DNA of 64,000 nt from Bacillota bacterium (GTDB taxonomy: Bacteria > Bacillota > Clostridia > Acetivibrionales > JAMNXU01): positions 1 to 64,000 of the forward strand of contig JAMNXU010000027.1 of NCBI GenBank assembly GCA_023623175.1, in the 5' to 3' direction. The translations under genes and the position numbers were made by a program. Every line of letters starts with the position of its first letter. The first letter of the stretch is position 1. The notes below the pieces were generated by a model that saw only the letters and a list, made by a program, of their open reading frames with translations, was not told where the DNA came from and did not search any database. Positions 17,141-25,503 of this stretch are shown piece by piece.

Positions 17141-17935
17141 ATGCTGTGGGAGGAGTTGACAGCGAAGGAATTCGTTGAAGCCAGGGAGAAGGCCAAGGGA
17201 GTTTGTTTGCTGCCCATTGGCGTTATTGAAAAGCATGGGACACACCTGCCTTTAGGCACTGACATGCTCACGGCGAGGTACGTGGCTGTTGAAGCGGCCA
17301 AAATTGAGCCTGCCGTGATATTTCCGTACTTTTGCTTCGGGCAGATATATGAAGCAAGGCACGTTCCCGGCACCATAGCCATCAGCCCGGGACTGATGTT
17401 CAGCCTGCTGGAAGAAGTGTGCGATGAAATTTCGAGGAACGGTTTTAAAAAGATAATCATACTCAATTGTCACGGCGGTAATCCGAATTTCATAAGGTAT
17501 TTTATTCAAACAACGCTTTACAAGGAAAAGGATTATATTGTATTTTCCGCCGAGGCGGGGCTCGCGACGGAAGAGGAAAGAAAACTCGCCTGCAGGCTTC
17601 TCGGGACCGATGACCTGGGAGGACATGCGGGCAATTCCGAAACTTCCAGGGTACTCGCGATAGATCCGTCCCTTGTTAAGATGGAAGATGTGGATGTTGA
17701 AAACATTGAGAGCAAGGGAAGACTGGACCACCTGAAAAATGTCTATACCGCGATAGGATGGTATGCAAACCATCCGGCCCACTTTGCCGGTGAGCCTTTC
17801 AGGGCGACCGCAGAGGCCGGCCGCGAAATCTTAAAGACGATAATTTCCAGAGTGGCCGGTGTAATCAGGGATGTCAAGAATGACACGAAGGCATTGGAAC
17901 TTCAGAGGGAATTCTTCAGCCAGTGCAGGGGATAA
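17141..17935 (+). CDS. Creatininase family protein
   Basis: Metal-dependent amidohydrolase of the creatininase superfamily (creatinine amidohydrolase, MftE, formamide hydrolases), about 264 residues. The metal-binding motif LPIGVIEKHGTHLPLGTD contains the Glu, His and Asp ligands, and NCHGGNPNFIRYF and DLGGHAGNSETSRVLAID supply the remaining conserved His, Glu and Gly residues. AAAGGAGA at 17124-17131 selects the ATG at 17141. Creatininase proteins near Gfo/Idh genes often act on sugar-derived lactams or amides, but the substrate here is unknown. A two-sided terminator follows the stop codon. Confidence 0.85.
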   Translation: MLWEELTAKEFVEAREKAKGVCLLPIGVIEKHGTHLPLGTDMLTARYVAVEAAKIEPAVIFPYFCFGQIYEARHVPGTIAISPGLMFSLLEEVCDEISRNGFKKIIILNCHGGNPNFIRYFIQTTLYKEKDYIVFSAEAGLATEEERKLACRLLGTDDLGGHAGNSETSRVLAIDPSLVKMEDVDVENIESKGRLDHLKNVYTAIGWYANHPAHFAGEPFRATAEAGREILKTIISRVAGVIRDVKNDTKALELQREFFSQCRG

Positions 17936-17957
17936 CGTCTTGCTTCGGATCTCAAAG

Positions 17958-18001
17958 GAACGGACCACTTACGCGCCTTCTTCGCCGTGAGTGGTCCGTT
18001 C
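17958..18001. terminator. Bidirectional terminator between convergent genes
   Basis: GAACGGACCACT (17958-17969) and AGTGGTCCGTTC (17990-18001) form a perfect 12-bp stem with a 20-nt loop. It lies between the plus-strand creatininase gene and the minus-strand acyl-CoA-synthetase-like gene. A run of Ts is lacking on both sides. Confidence 0.7.
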
Positions 18002-18010
18002 GCAACTGTC

Positions 18011-19726
18011 CTATTTCTGGTCAATGCGCTCCATGTAACGCTTGATTTTCTTTGTCGTCGTTTTTGCAAATTCATCGAATTTAATGCGGAAATCCCTGAT
18101 GTATTTGTAGCTGACGAGGGATTTGTTTATTTTCTTGATTTCTTCCTGGATTATTGCGCGTATTTTTCCCTCCGAGGGTTTTTCCAGCAGAACTTCCTCG
18201 ATTTTTTCAATATCGGGCACGATAATTGCCGCAACTATTGTTTCATCGTCTTCACCGTGCTTGCCGTAAACAAGGCTTTCCTTTATGTACGGCGAACGGT
18301 CCAGCATGGACTCAATTTCTTCGGGATAGATGTTCTTGCCGTTTTTGGTGACAATGACGTTCTTTTTTCTTCCCGTGATGATTACGAAATTGTCTTTGTC
18401 TATATATCCAAGGTCGCCGGTATGGAACCAGCCGTCTTCAAAAGCTTTGGCCGTTGCTTCTTCGTCCTGGTAATAGCCCAGCATCACGCTTGGACCCTTA
18501 ACCAGGATTTCTCCGACGCCTTCACTGTTCGGCTTGTCTATTTTTACCGAAAGGTTGTGAAGGGGTATGCCGGCAGCGTTGTCCTTGAAGTCCACATCCC
18601 TGTTCAGGGCCACGATGGGAGAGCATTCGGTCAGGCCGTAACCTTGCAGGAAGTTTATACCGAAATTGCGGAATCCCCTGGCAACGGCAGGATCGATGGC
18701 AGCAGCCCCGCTTATGAACAGTCTTACATGGCCTCCAAAGCTTTCATGTATGCGCGAGAACAATTTTTTCCTCATATCTATTCCAAGTTTCATGAGAACA
18801 CTGGAAATCCTGAGAGCAATCCTGAGTTTGCGCGCCATGCCGCTTTTTGCGGCCTGGTCCCATATTCTCTTGTACATGGTTTCAAATATGAGAGGAACTC
18901 CGAGCATTATAGTGGCTTTTGACTCTGCGAGGTTTTTCATTATGTGTCTCAGACCTTCGCAGTAGGCGATTGTCGCACCCCTGTACAGCGGCGCGAGGAA
19001 TCCGCAGGTGCATTCATATGTATGATGGATGGGCAGTATGGAAAGGAAAGTGTCTTTGTCGTCAATGTATGTCATCGAGCACATTGCCATGAGGTTTGAG
19101 CATATGTTTTTATGGCTGAGCATTACAGCCTTTGAAGTATCGGTGGTGCCTGACGTGAAAAGCAGGATGCTCATGGCTTCTTCGTCTATCTTCGCATCGA
19201 TGAAGGACCTGTCGCCGCTTTTCAGAAGCTCATGGCCTTTTTCAAGCAATTCTGAAAAGGAAAGCTGATATCTTTCGCTTTTTTCGGTGTCCATGCCGAT
19301 GAAATACCTGACGCTCCCTATCTTGCCCGCAATTGACTCTATTTGTTCCTTTTTTGAGCCGGAATAAATAATTGCATCGGCTTCGGAACGCACCAGCAGG
19401 TTTTGAATTTCGTTTTCAGGCAATTCCTTGTCCAGCGGCACGACAATTCCGGTGCCGTTTACCACGGCAAGGTATGATATGGACCATTCATAGCGATTTT
19501 CGCCAATAATGGCGATTTTCGCTCCCTTGAGACCCAATGATATCAGGGCGGTTCCAAAGGCGTCCACATCATTTTTAAACTGGCGGTAGCTTATGGGCGA
19601 ATAGGTGTCACCACCCCTGCCCTTGGAAAGAAACGCTGCTTTGTCTGCAAAAAGTTCGGCGCTTGAATTTAACATTTCCTTAAGATTTCTTATCTCTCGA
19701 ACTTCGTACAGCGGTATGTTTTTCAT
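18011..19726 (-). CDS. AMP-binding long-chain acyl-CoA synthetase-like protein (copy 1)
   Basis: ANL-superfamily adenylate-forming enzyme, 571 residues, that activates a carboxylic acid. Signature A3 is LLFTSGTTDTSKAVMLSHKN, A5 is GYGLTECSPIVALN, A8 is WFHTGDLGYIDKDNFVIITGRKK and the A10 Lys is near the C-terminus (FAKTTTKKIKR). The A3 loop has TDTS where TGKP or TGxP is usual. The start follows GGGAGT. It is downstream of a YdcF gene on the same strand, 111 bp apart. A close paralogue lies at 25504-27243. Confidence 0.85.
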   Translation of the reverse strand: MKNIPLYEVREIRNLKEMLNSSAELFADKAAFLSKGRGGDTYSPISYRQFKNDVDAFGTALISLGLKGAKIAIIGENRYEWSISYLAVVNGTGIVVPLDKELPENEIQNLLVRSEADAIIYSGSKKEQIESIAGKIGSVRYFIGMDTEKSERYQLSFSELLEKGHELLKSGDRSFIDAKIDEEAMSILLFTSGTTDTSKAVMLSHKNICSNLMAMCSMTYIDDKDTFLSILPIHHTYECTCGFLAPLYRGATIAYCEGLRHIMKNLAESKATIMLGVPLIFETMYKRIWDQAAKSGMARKLRIALRISSVLMKLGIDMRKKLFSRIHESFGGHVRLFISGAAAIDPAVARGFRNFGINFLQGYGLTECSPIVALNRDVDFKDNAAGIPLHNLSVKIDKPNSEGVGEILVKGPSVMLGYYQDEEATAKAFEDGWFHTGDLGYIDKDNFVIITGRKKNVIVTKNGKNIYPEEIESMLDRSPYIKESLVYGKHGEDDETIVAAIIVPDIEKIEEVLLEKPSEGKIRAIIQEEIKKINKSLVSYKYIRDFRIKFDEFAKTTTKKIKRYMERIDQK

Positions 19727-19837
19727 ATGAATTACTCCCGGATACTATATTTTCTTGTTTTTTTGTTTTTAAACGTGAATTTTTTGTTATTATATATACC
19801 CATTTTTATTTATCTGTCAATTATGTAATCAAAAAAT

Positions 19838-20500
19838 TTATTCAATCATATGTTTCGTATAGCCCATCTTTACGAGGAATTCATAGGCTTCCATGACATC
19901 GTCGGGGACATCCTGGTGTATCTGGAAGCCTTTTTGGGGATACAGCATTATTCTCTGCAGGTCGCCTACCATAATGTTTATTACCATTTCCCGGGTAATC
20001 TCTTCATTGGGATAATCATCAAAGGAATACTGGGGCGAAGTGACAATGACGTCCAGTTCAGGCCAGACTTTTTTGAAAGTGGCATAGGTTCTTCTTTCCA
20101 TGTAGGGCTTCTGTACCGCAATTGCCTTTTTCGGAAGCAGTCCCTTTTCTTTGAGAAGCTGCCGGGTAAACGCCACATTTTCCCCGGTGTTGGTTGCCCT
20201 GTTTTCCACGAGGATCTTATCGGATGGCACGCCCATCCTTTGCGCGATTTCGGCGAATATTTCGGCTTCAGCCCTCGTCCAGTTGCCCAGCGTAAGAGTG
20301 CCTAGGTATCCCGTCGTTACCAGCAGCGGGGCCCAGCCATCAAGAAACAACTGGGCGCCCCGCTCTGCGACGCGCACATCGTGACTGCCTAAAACTATAA
20401 TACAGTCGGATTTCTCGATTGTATGATTCATATGGTGATAATCCCAGATCCTTTTGGCCATTTCATAGATTTTTTGATCATATATGGATGTTTTTCTCAT
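19838..20500 (-). CDS. YdcF/ElyC/SanA family protein (DUF218)
   Basis: A 220-residue protein with the DUF218 signature: SDCIIVLGSHDVRVAERGAQ at the N-terminus, LLVTTGYLGTLTLGNWTRAEAE, VENRATNTGENVAFTR and YMERRTYATFKKVWPE. The family is linked to envelope processes in some members (ElyC, SanA), and E. coli YdcF binds S-adenosylmethionine. No membrane segment is visible, so this one is likely cytosolic. The start follows AGGTGCAAAT. It probably shares a transcript with the downstream acyl-CoA-synthetase-like gene. Confidence 0.8.
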   Translation of the reverse strand: MRKTSIYDQKIYEMAKRIWDYHHMNHTIEKSDCIIVLGSHDVRVAERGAQLFLDGWAPLLVTTGYLGTLTLGNWTRAEAEIFAEIAQRMGVPSDKILVENRATNTGENVAFTRQLLKEKGLLPKKAIAVQKPYMERRTYATFKKVWPELDVIVTSPQYSFDDYPNEEITREMVINIMVGDLQRIMLYPQKGFQIHQDVPDDVMEAYEFLVKMGYTKHMIE

Positions 20501-20630
20501 CTATAAAATTTGCACCTGCTTTCCGAGGAAAAGGTAGTTTTTTCACGTCTTTTATATCAAATTATAACAGACATGGATGCCAAATGAAAACAAAAACTGT
20601 TCTGTATATGAAAGGCATTTATTAAAATCG

Positions 20631-20659
20631 TTTACTGCAAACTGTTGTTTTGATATACT
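20631..20659 (+). promoter_or_regulatory. Extended -10 promoter
   Basis: TTTACT (20631-20636), a 17-bp spacer and TATACT (20654-20659) preceded by TGA, an extended -10. It would drive the small membrane protein and the beta-helix lipoprotein downstream, divergent from ydcF. Confidence 0.6.
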
Positions 20660-20750
20660 TAGTATGTGGTTTGAATGGACAACGCGCAGAATTCACGGTG
20701 TACAGGCCGCCGGTTTGAAAAAGAGCGCTGCGCTGAAGAAGGAGAAATGT

Positions 20751-21050
20751 ATGAAAAAATATGAAATAAAGAGCATAAAAACGATCAGTCTTTTAAAAAC
20801 TTTTTTTTATATACTTGTATTGCCGCTGGTTCTTTACCTGCTGCTCGGGACGGTAATTCTTATTACCGGGCTCGTTACGCAGGATGATTTTTTCATCCAT
20901 GACGGTTTGCAGTATTTTCTAAGCGCCGTTCTTGTGGTTGGCGTTCTGGAAGCTGTCGCTTTTTTGACAGCGGTTATATATAATTTTCTTGCGAAGCATT
21001 TCGGTGGCTTGGTGCTTACGCTCGAGGAGAAGGAGCAAAGCAGTAAATAA
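20751..21050 (+). CDS. Small two-helix membrane protein (DUF3566-like)
   Basis: A 99-residue protein with two hydrophobic segments (about residues 15-42 and 55-82) flanked by charged ends. The pattern Lys-rich start, SLLKTFFYILVLPLVLYLLL, and a late YNFLAKHFGGLVLTLEE resembles DUF3566 transmembrane proteins. AAGGAGA ends 5 bp before the ATG. It is upstream of the lipoprotein gene by about 50 bp and presumably co-transcribed. Function is unknown. Confidence 0.65.
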   Translation: MKKYEIKSIKTISLLKTFFYILVLPLVLYLLLGTVILITGLVTQDDFFIHDGLQYFLSAVLVVGVLEAVAFLTAVIYNFLAKHFGGLVLTLEEKEQSSK

Positions 21051-21102
21051 TCCTCGTATTTGCCGCCGAGGATTCAACAAAATTAAAAGGAAGGTGCCTT
21101 GT

Positions 21103-22389
21103 ATGAAAAAGAAGTATTTCTTCCGGTTCATGTCATTGATCATGGTTCTGCTTTTAGTGCTGGGAGGATGCTCCGCGTCAAAGAATGAAGAAGAACCATA
21201 TGACAATACGGAAAAATACAAAGATATTCCGAAAGATGCGGAGAATGTCATCAGGGTTGGCCCCGACTGGGAATTTACGTCAATCCAGGCGGCGTGGGAT
21301 GCGGCACAGCCGGGTTCGCTCATTGTTATTGACGGCAGCGCAACCTATTTTGATCTGGATGCTTCGCTGATTGCAAGCGGCAAGGACAATATCACCATTC
21401 GCGGCATCAACGGCCGTCCCAGGATGGAAGTGCCGGAGGGCGAAGTATATCTTGTGCAGCGCAAAGGCATATGGGTAATAAATTCAAATAATATAACGAT
21501 AGAGAATATAGAATTTACCGGTGCGAGAAATTTCGAGAGCAAGAACGGTTCCGGGGTCCGTGTTGAGCCCGTAGTTAACATAACAATCAGGGACTGCTAT
21601 TTTCACCACAATGACAACGGTATTCTGACGTCGGCCCAGGCGGACAGCACTGTTACAATAGAAGGCTGTGAGTTTGCGTATAACGGATATGGGGACGGCT
21701 ATTCCCACAACCTTTACATAGGTGAGGTAGGCACGCTGGTTTTCAGGCATAATTACAGCCACCACGTCAAAGAGGGCCATCTCCTTAAGACAAGAGCCCT
21801 CAACAACTACATTGAATACAACAGGCTGACCGACGAAGATGTAAAGGACGGTTACAGTTCAGGCGCTGCGATTGACATGCCCCAGGGCGGCAATAACTAT
21901 ATCATCGGAAACATTATGCACCAGGGCAATGACAATAACTGCCGTTTTGTATGGTATGGCCTTGAGGAGAAGGTAAATCCCGGAAAGAACCTGTATTTCA
22001 TCAACAATACTCTCGTAAATGATCATCAGAACATGAGAGAGGAAGGATTCATTACAGTCAGGGATGATCCGGATTTGAATATTGTTGTCATAAATAATAT
22101 ATTTACGGGCGACGGAAGAATCGTCGTAGACAAAACCGGAAGAGATCTCGACGGGTTGTTTGTCGACAAGAGCAATATCAAGAATGAGGATCCCGGTTTT
22201 GTGAACAGGGCTGCATTTGATTTCCGGCTCACTAAAGACGCTGAAAAAGCTATAGACAAGGGAACGGATCCGGGTAAATCCCATGACGGCTACGACCTGG
22301 CGCCTGTTAAAGAATACAGGCACAAATGCGGCTGGGCAGAAAGAAAAGTGAGAGGCAAGGCAATTGATATAGGGGCATATGAATACTAA
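21103..22389 (+). CDS. Lipoprotein with right-handed beta-helix (pectate-lyase-like) fold
   Basis: A 428-residue surface lipoprotein. The signal peptide ends in the lipobox VLGGCSAS, so Cys is about residue 21. The body shows the recurrent short strand pattern of parallel beta-helix proteins: ITIRGINGRPRME, NITIENIEFTGARNF, NITIRDCYFHHNDNGIL and later NNYIIGNIMHQG. This is the NosD/pectate-lyase-3 class. A substrate or catalytic triad cannot be assigned by eye; polysaccharide binding or cleavage is plausible given the nearby sugar genes. AAGGAAGG upstream selects the ATG at 21103. Confidence 0.75.
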   Translation: MKKKYFFRFMSLIMVLLLVLGGCSASKNEEEPYDNTEKYKDIPKDAENVIRVGPDWEFTSIQAAWDAAQPGSLIVIDGSATYFDLDASLIASGKDNITIRGINGRPRMEVPEGEVYLVQRKGIWVINSNNITIENIEFTGARNFESKNGSGVRVEPVVNITIRDCYFHHNDNGILTSAQADSTVTIEGCEFAYNGYGDGYSHNLYIGEVGTLVFRHNYSHHVKEGHLLKTRALNNYIEYNRLTDEDVKDGYSSGAAIDMPQGGNNYIIGNIMHQGNDNNCRFVWYGLEEKVNPGKNLYFINNTLVNDHQNMREEGFITVRDDPDLNIVVINNIFTGDGRIVVDKTGRDLDGLFVDKSNIKNEDPGFVNRAAFDFRLTKDAEKAIDKGTDPGKSHDGYDLAPVKEYRHKCGWAERKVRGKAIDIGAYEY

Positions 22390-22474
22390 GGGTATGACTC
22401 GCTGACATTGTTATATTGGACTTTGGCATACTGATGAAGTATGGGCATGCAAAACAAAATAAGTACTGTGATAA

Positions 22475-22508
22475 CGGGGGCTGACCTGTATCTACAGGCC
22501 AGCCCCCG
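22475..22508. terminator. Strong bidirectional terminator
   Basis: CGGGGGCTG and CAGCCCCCG arms flank an inner CCTGTA/TACAGG stem, giving a long near-perfect hairpin. It stands between the plus-strand lipoprotein and the minus-strand 60-residue ORF and touches the latter's stop codon. Confidence 0.8.
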
Positions 22509-22691
22509 TCATAATTGTGTATCTTCCATGAGCTGGCTGTAAAGCTGCTCTATTATTTCATAGGTTTCATGGCCGAAGTTTTCCCTTTTTGCCAGGTAGT
22601 TTTCGATATCGGCCACGCTGTTGAAATGCAGGGAATATCCGGCGTCACTAAGTAGCTTGTTAATTCTTGAACAAACTATCCCGTTATCCAT
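22509..22691 (-). CDS. Small hypothetical protein (60 aa)
   Basis: I do not recognise the family. The ORF has GGAGGG 4 bp from its ATG and ends exactly at the strong hairpin, so it is probably a real gene. The protein is soluble, helical and mildly acidic (SRINKLLSDAGYSL, then DIENYLAKRENFGH). It lies alone on the minus strand. Confidence 0.55.
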   Translation of the reverse strand: MDNGIVCSRINKLLSDAGYSLHFNSVADIENYLAKRENFGHETYEIIEQLYSQLMEDTQL

Positions 22692-22936
22692 CTTTCCCTC
22701 CGGAAATCAGGCCTGAATCTGCAATATTTCTTTTGAAACTGGCCGTTTACTATTCTTAGTTAGTTTACCCAGATGTTATTAGATTATTAAAAATTATACA
22801 ATAATGCGCCAAAATGTTTAACAATTACTTGCATTTTATGCACAATACGGTAAAATTATCTTTGAAAGTTTTCATAACAAACAGGTATCCGACAACAGGC
22901 ATTTTGGCAAGTCCGGTTTTTTGGATGGGGGTAATC

Positions 22937-23629
22937 ATGGATTTAAGCAGTTTTGTGATGAAAATTATCATTTTGCTTTTGCCGGGTATACTTGCTTCAA
23001 AAATATACAGAAAATTAAGAGGGAAAAGCAATAAGAAAGACTGGGAGGACTTCACCGAGATATTTCTTTTTGCTGTCATGAGTTATGTTATTGTCGGATT
23101 TTTCAAGTCATTAAGGCTTAAGCTCCATCCGTTCAGTATTTCCTGTAATTATTCCGCTGTCACCACATTCAATGCTTTTATAGATGAAAGGGAAATCTTG
23201 AGCTGGGATGAAATTTTTCTTTCTGTAATTATAGGATTGTTACTGGCCTTCTTTGCATCTTATATTTACAGGTACAAAATTATCAATAAATTTGCACAGT
23301 TAGTTCGGGCTTCGAATAGATATGGAGATGAGGATGTCTGGGACTACTTTCACAATATGTCAGAAGTTGAATGGGTAGTTGTAAGAGACCACAAAGTTGA
23401 TTTATACTATTATTGTTGGATTAAGGCATTTTCGGAATCGGGAGCTCAAAGGGAGCTTTTGCTCGCAGATGTTTCGGTTTATAATTCTGATGGCGATTAT
23501 TTGTATGATGTGGACGCCATGTACTTGTCAAGGGACTATTATGATGTAACGATTGAGTTGCACAATATTAATGGCTTCCCGAAGAAGGAACCTGTCAAGG
23601 AGGTAACGGTAAATAATGCCCAGCAGTAA
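22937..23629 (+). CDS. DUF6338 family membrane protein
   Basis: About 230 residues. The N-terminus is hydrophobic (MKIIILLLPGILASKIYRKL), a second helix follows in FLFAVMSYVIVGF, and a third in IIGLLLAFFASYIY. A soluble C-terminal half has VEWVVVRDHKVDLYYYCWIK and ELLLADVSVYNSDG, the layout of DUF6338. The function of the family is unknown. The ATG at 22937 has GGGGG 5 bp upstream; earlier ATGs at 22814 and 22925 are less likely. The gene is A+T-richer than the sugar operon and is followed by an overlapping small ORF. Confidence 0.7.
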   Translation: MDLSSFVMKIIILLLPGILASKIYRKLRGKSNKKDWEDFTEIFLFAVMSYVIVGFFKSLRLKLHPFSISCNYSAVTTFNAFIDEREILSWDEIFLSVIIGLLLAFFASYIYRYKIINKFAQLVRASNRYGDEDVWDYFHNMSEVEWVVVRDHKVDLYYYCWIKAFSESGAQRELLLADVSVYNSDGDYLYDVDAMYLSRDYYDVTIELHNINGFPKKEPVKEVTVNNAQQ

Positions 23630-23768
23630 AGAAACACAGAATGGGAAACCGGCAATTTTTTCTATGCTGAATGAGGGCGCATCCCACAAGGGAGGGACAA
23701 ATCCTCGGCCGACCTCGCCAAAACCGAATTTTGTTCCACCTCCGCAAAAACTGAAAAATAAAGATTGA
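23616..23768 (+). CDS. 50-residue proline-rich small ORF overlapping the DUF6338 gene
   Basis: The ATG at 23616 lies 14 bp inside the end of the DUF6338 gene, after AAGGAGGT. The ORF runs 50 codons to TGA at 23766-23768. The product starts MPSSKETQNGKPAIF and has a Pro-rich tail (PRPTSPKPNFVPPPQKL). It is hydrophilic, with no membrane segment. The overlap and upstream purine-rich site suggest translational coupling. A hairpin at 23802-23819 closes the unit. Function is unknown. Confidence 0.55.
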   Translation: MPSSKETQNGKPAIFSMLNEGASHKGGTNPRPTSPKPNFVPPPQKLKNKD

Positions 23769-23801
23769 AAAAAGAGAGTACTTACAAAAATATTGATTTG
23801 A

Positions 23802-23825
23802 AAGGGGAAATTCCCCCTTATTTTA
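23802..23825 (+). terminator. Weak intrinsic terminator
   Basis: AAGGGG (23802-23807) and CCCCTT (23814-23819) with a 6-nt loop, then ATTTTAT. It lies just after the 50-residue ORF. Confidence 0.5.
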
Positions 23826-23957
23826 TGTTATGCAAGCCCTGAAACCTGCCTTTGGACTTTGGTTGGCATGCGGAATGAAGACAGCATGGACCGGGCAATG
23901 GTCTATGGCATAATGCTGGTGTACTTTGACATGGTTTAAAGTTGTGAGGTGTTCATT

Positions 23958-25043
23958 ATGGTGGAAAACCTTCTAAAAGAACGGGGATTGATGAAAATTT
24001 GGGATTGTTCAGAAACATGCTCATTAGATGAATGGGAAAAAAGAAGAAACGAAATTGTGAAACTGCTATGTAATGAAGAATATGGTTTCCCGCCAGGCAC
24101 TCCGGATAATCTAAGTTTTGAAGTTTTAACGGAGGATAAGAAGTTTTGCGCAGGAAGGGTGACATTAAGTGAAGTTTCCATTACCGCACAGTTTGGAGAC
24201 AAAAAATTTTCATTTCCGTGCTGGACTTCCATTCCAAATGGTAATAAGAAGTATCCGTTTTTTGTATTTTTGAATTTCAGGAGAGACATACCTGACAAGT
24301 ATTTCCCGACAGAAGAAATCTGTGACAATGGCTTTGCCGTACTTTCTTTCTGTTATAAAGATGTTACGTCCGATGATGATAACTTTTCTGACGGTATTGC
24401 TGGTGTTATTTATGACGGAAAGGACCGAAATGATAGTGATTGTGGGAAAATATCCATGTGGTCCTGGGCAGCATCAAGAGTTATGGATTATGCAGAAACC
24501 CTGTCAAATTTAGATTTAACCAGGGCATTTGTTGTAGGCCATTCCAGGCTTGGGAAAACTGCGCTTTTAACCGGCGCCCTGGATACAAGATTCGCGTGTG
24601 CAATATCCAATGAGTCCGGCTGCAGCGGAGCGGCCATTACCAAGGGAAAAAAAGGAGAAAGAATAAGGGAAATTTGCAACAGGTTCCCTTATTGGTTTTG
24701 CGAAAATTACAGGAAATACGTGGATAATGAACATAATCTACCTTTTGACCAGCACTTTCTTCTGGCTGCCATCGCCCCAAGGAAGGTATATGTTGCAAGT
24801 GCAAGGGAGGACATATGGGCAGATCCCGATTCCGAATACCTGTCCTGCGTTGCGGCAAGCGAAGTATATGAAAAACTTGGTTTAACGGGCTTCGTTCATC
24901 CCGACAGGCTGCCCATTGTTGGTGATGAGTTTCATGAGGGCAATATAGGATACCATATGAGGGACGGTTTGCATTATTTAAGCAGGGAAGACTGGCTGCA
25001 TTTTATTGCCTACTTAAAAAAACATTTTAATATAGCTTGGTAA
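23958..25043 (+). CDS. CE15-like alpha/beta hydrolase (glucuronoyl-esterase-type)
   Basis: A 361-residue alpha/beta hydrolase without a clear signal peptide. The nucleophile elbow is VVGHSRLGKTAL; CE15 glucuronoyl esterases have GCSRxGK here, so the Cys is replaced by His. Other CE15-like segments are NESGCSGAA, LPFDQHFLLAAIAPRKVYV and the catalytic-His region FHEGNIGYHMRDGLHYL. These enzymes cleave esters of glucuronoyl groups or related acids. GAGGTG selects the ATG at 23958; an upstream GTG at 23949 is less likely. It may process uronate-containing glycans, but a cytosolic location points to oligosaccharides. Confidence 0.7.
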   Translation: MVENLLKERGLMKIWDCSETCSLDEWEKRRNEIVKLLCNEEYGFPPGTPDNLSFEVLTEDKKFCAGRVTLSEVSITAQFGDKKFSFPCWTSIPNGNKKYPFFVFLNFRRDIPDKYFPTEEICDNGFAVLSFCYKDVTSDDDNFSDGIAGVIYDGKDRNDSDCGKISMWSWAASRVMDYAETLSNLDLTRAFVVGHSRLGKTALLTGALDTRFACAISNESGCSGAAITKGKKGERIREICNRFPYWFCENYRKYVDNEHNLPFDQHFLLAAIAPRKVYVASAREDIWADPDSEYLSCVAASEVYEKLGLTGFVHPDRLPIVGDEFHEGNIGYHMRDGLHYLSREDWLHFIAYLKKHFNIAW

Positions 25044-25209
25044 CTATTGGACAAAAAATAAGAAACAAGGCACTTTTGACCCGGTGGATGACTTTGCAGG
25101 CGATAAACAGATAAAAGATAATGTACTGATGGCTGTGGTGTTCCAAGTTGATACGGCAAGACTCGTCAGCAAACTAATGCGAGGCCTTCTTGATGGCTTT
25201 ATCCATTAA
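25036..25209 (+). pseudogene. Possible truncated gene tail
   Basis: A 57-codon open frame without a good start reads TFDPVDDFAGDKQIKDNVLM and ends RLVSKLMRGLLDGFIH. Its stop falls inside the terminator hairpin, as real gene ends often do. I do not recognise the family. It may be a gene remnant or chance. Confidence 0.25.
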
Positions 25210-25222
25210 GAAGGTTTTTTTT
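25184..25222 (+). terminator. Intrinsic terminator after the CE15-like gene
   Basis: CCTTCTTGATGG (25184-25195) and CCATTAAGAAGG (25203-25214) pair over 12 bp with one G-T pair and a 7-nt loop, followed by eight Ts. Confidence 0.9.
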
Positions 25223-25503
25223 CCACATCTAATGAGTAGCATAAGTGCCTGGAAAGCGCCAAGATCCTTCGTTTCAGGCCAAAATGCGGCAAAAGGCCCG
25301 AACTCTTTCCTGAAAGCGAGACATGCCCAGACATTTGAAAAGCGATTTTTTGGAGTTGGAGGGAATTACCTGAGCGCGAAAGACGGACTGTCGAAAGATT
25401 GATTTTTCCTGATATTGAAATTATCTTATGATAAAGTTATCATTAAATAGTATTTATTAAAAAATAATATACTCAAATAGCAAAAAAAGGAGCATCCCAA
25501 ATA
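25223..25503 (+). promoter_or_regulatory. Spacer with palindrome before acyl-CoA-synthetase-like gene
   Basis: No credible gene is seen here; an open frame at about 25190-25402 has low-complexity character and no ribosome binding site. At 25428-25443 ATGATAA-AG-TTATCAT is a 7-bp perfect palindrome in A+T-rich sequence, about 60 bp before the start at 25504. It is placed as an operator might be, possibly for a fatty-acid-responsive repressor. AAAGGAGC precedes the ATG. Confidence 0.35.

Noticed and set aside
23850-23940. Short open frame ending VYGIMLVYFDMV before the CE15-like gene
   Set aside because: It has no start with a ribosome binding site and no family match; too short to support a gene.
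25190-25402. 70-codon frame after the CE15-like gene
   Set aside because: Its start lies inside the terminator hairpin stem and there is no ribosome binding site or family match.
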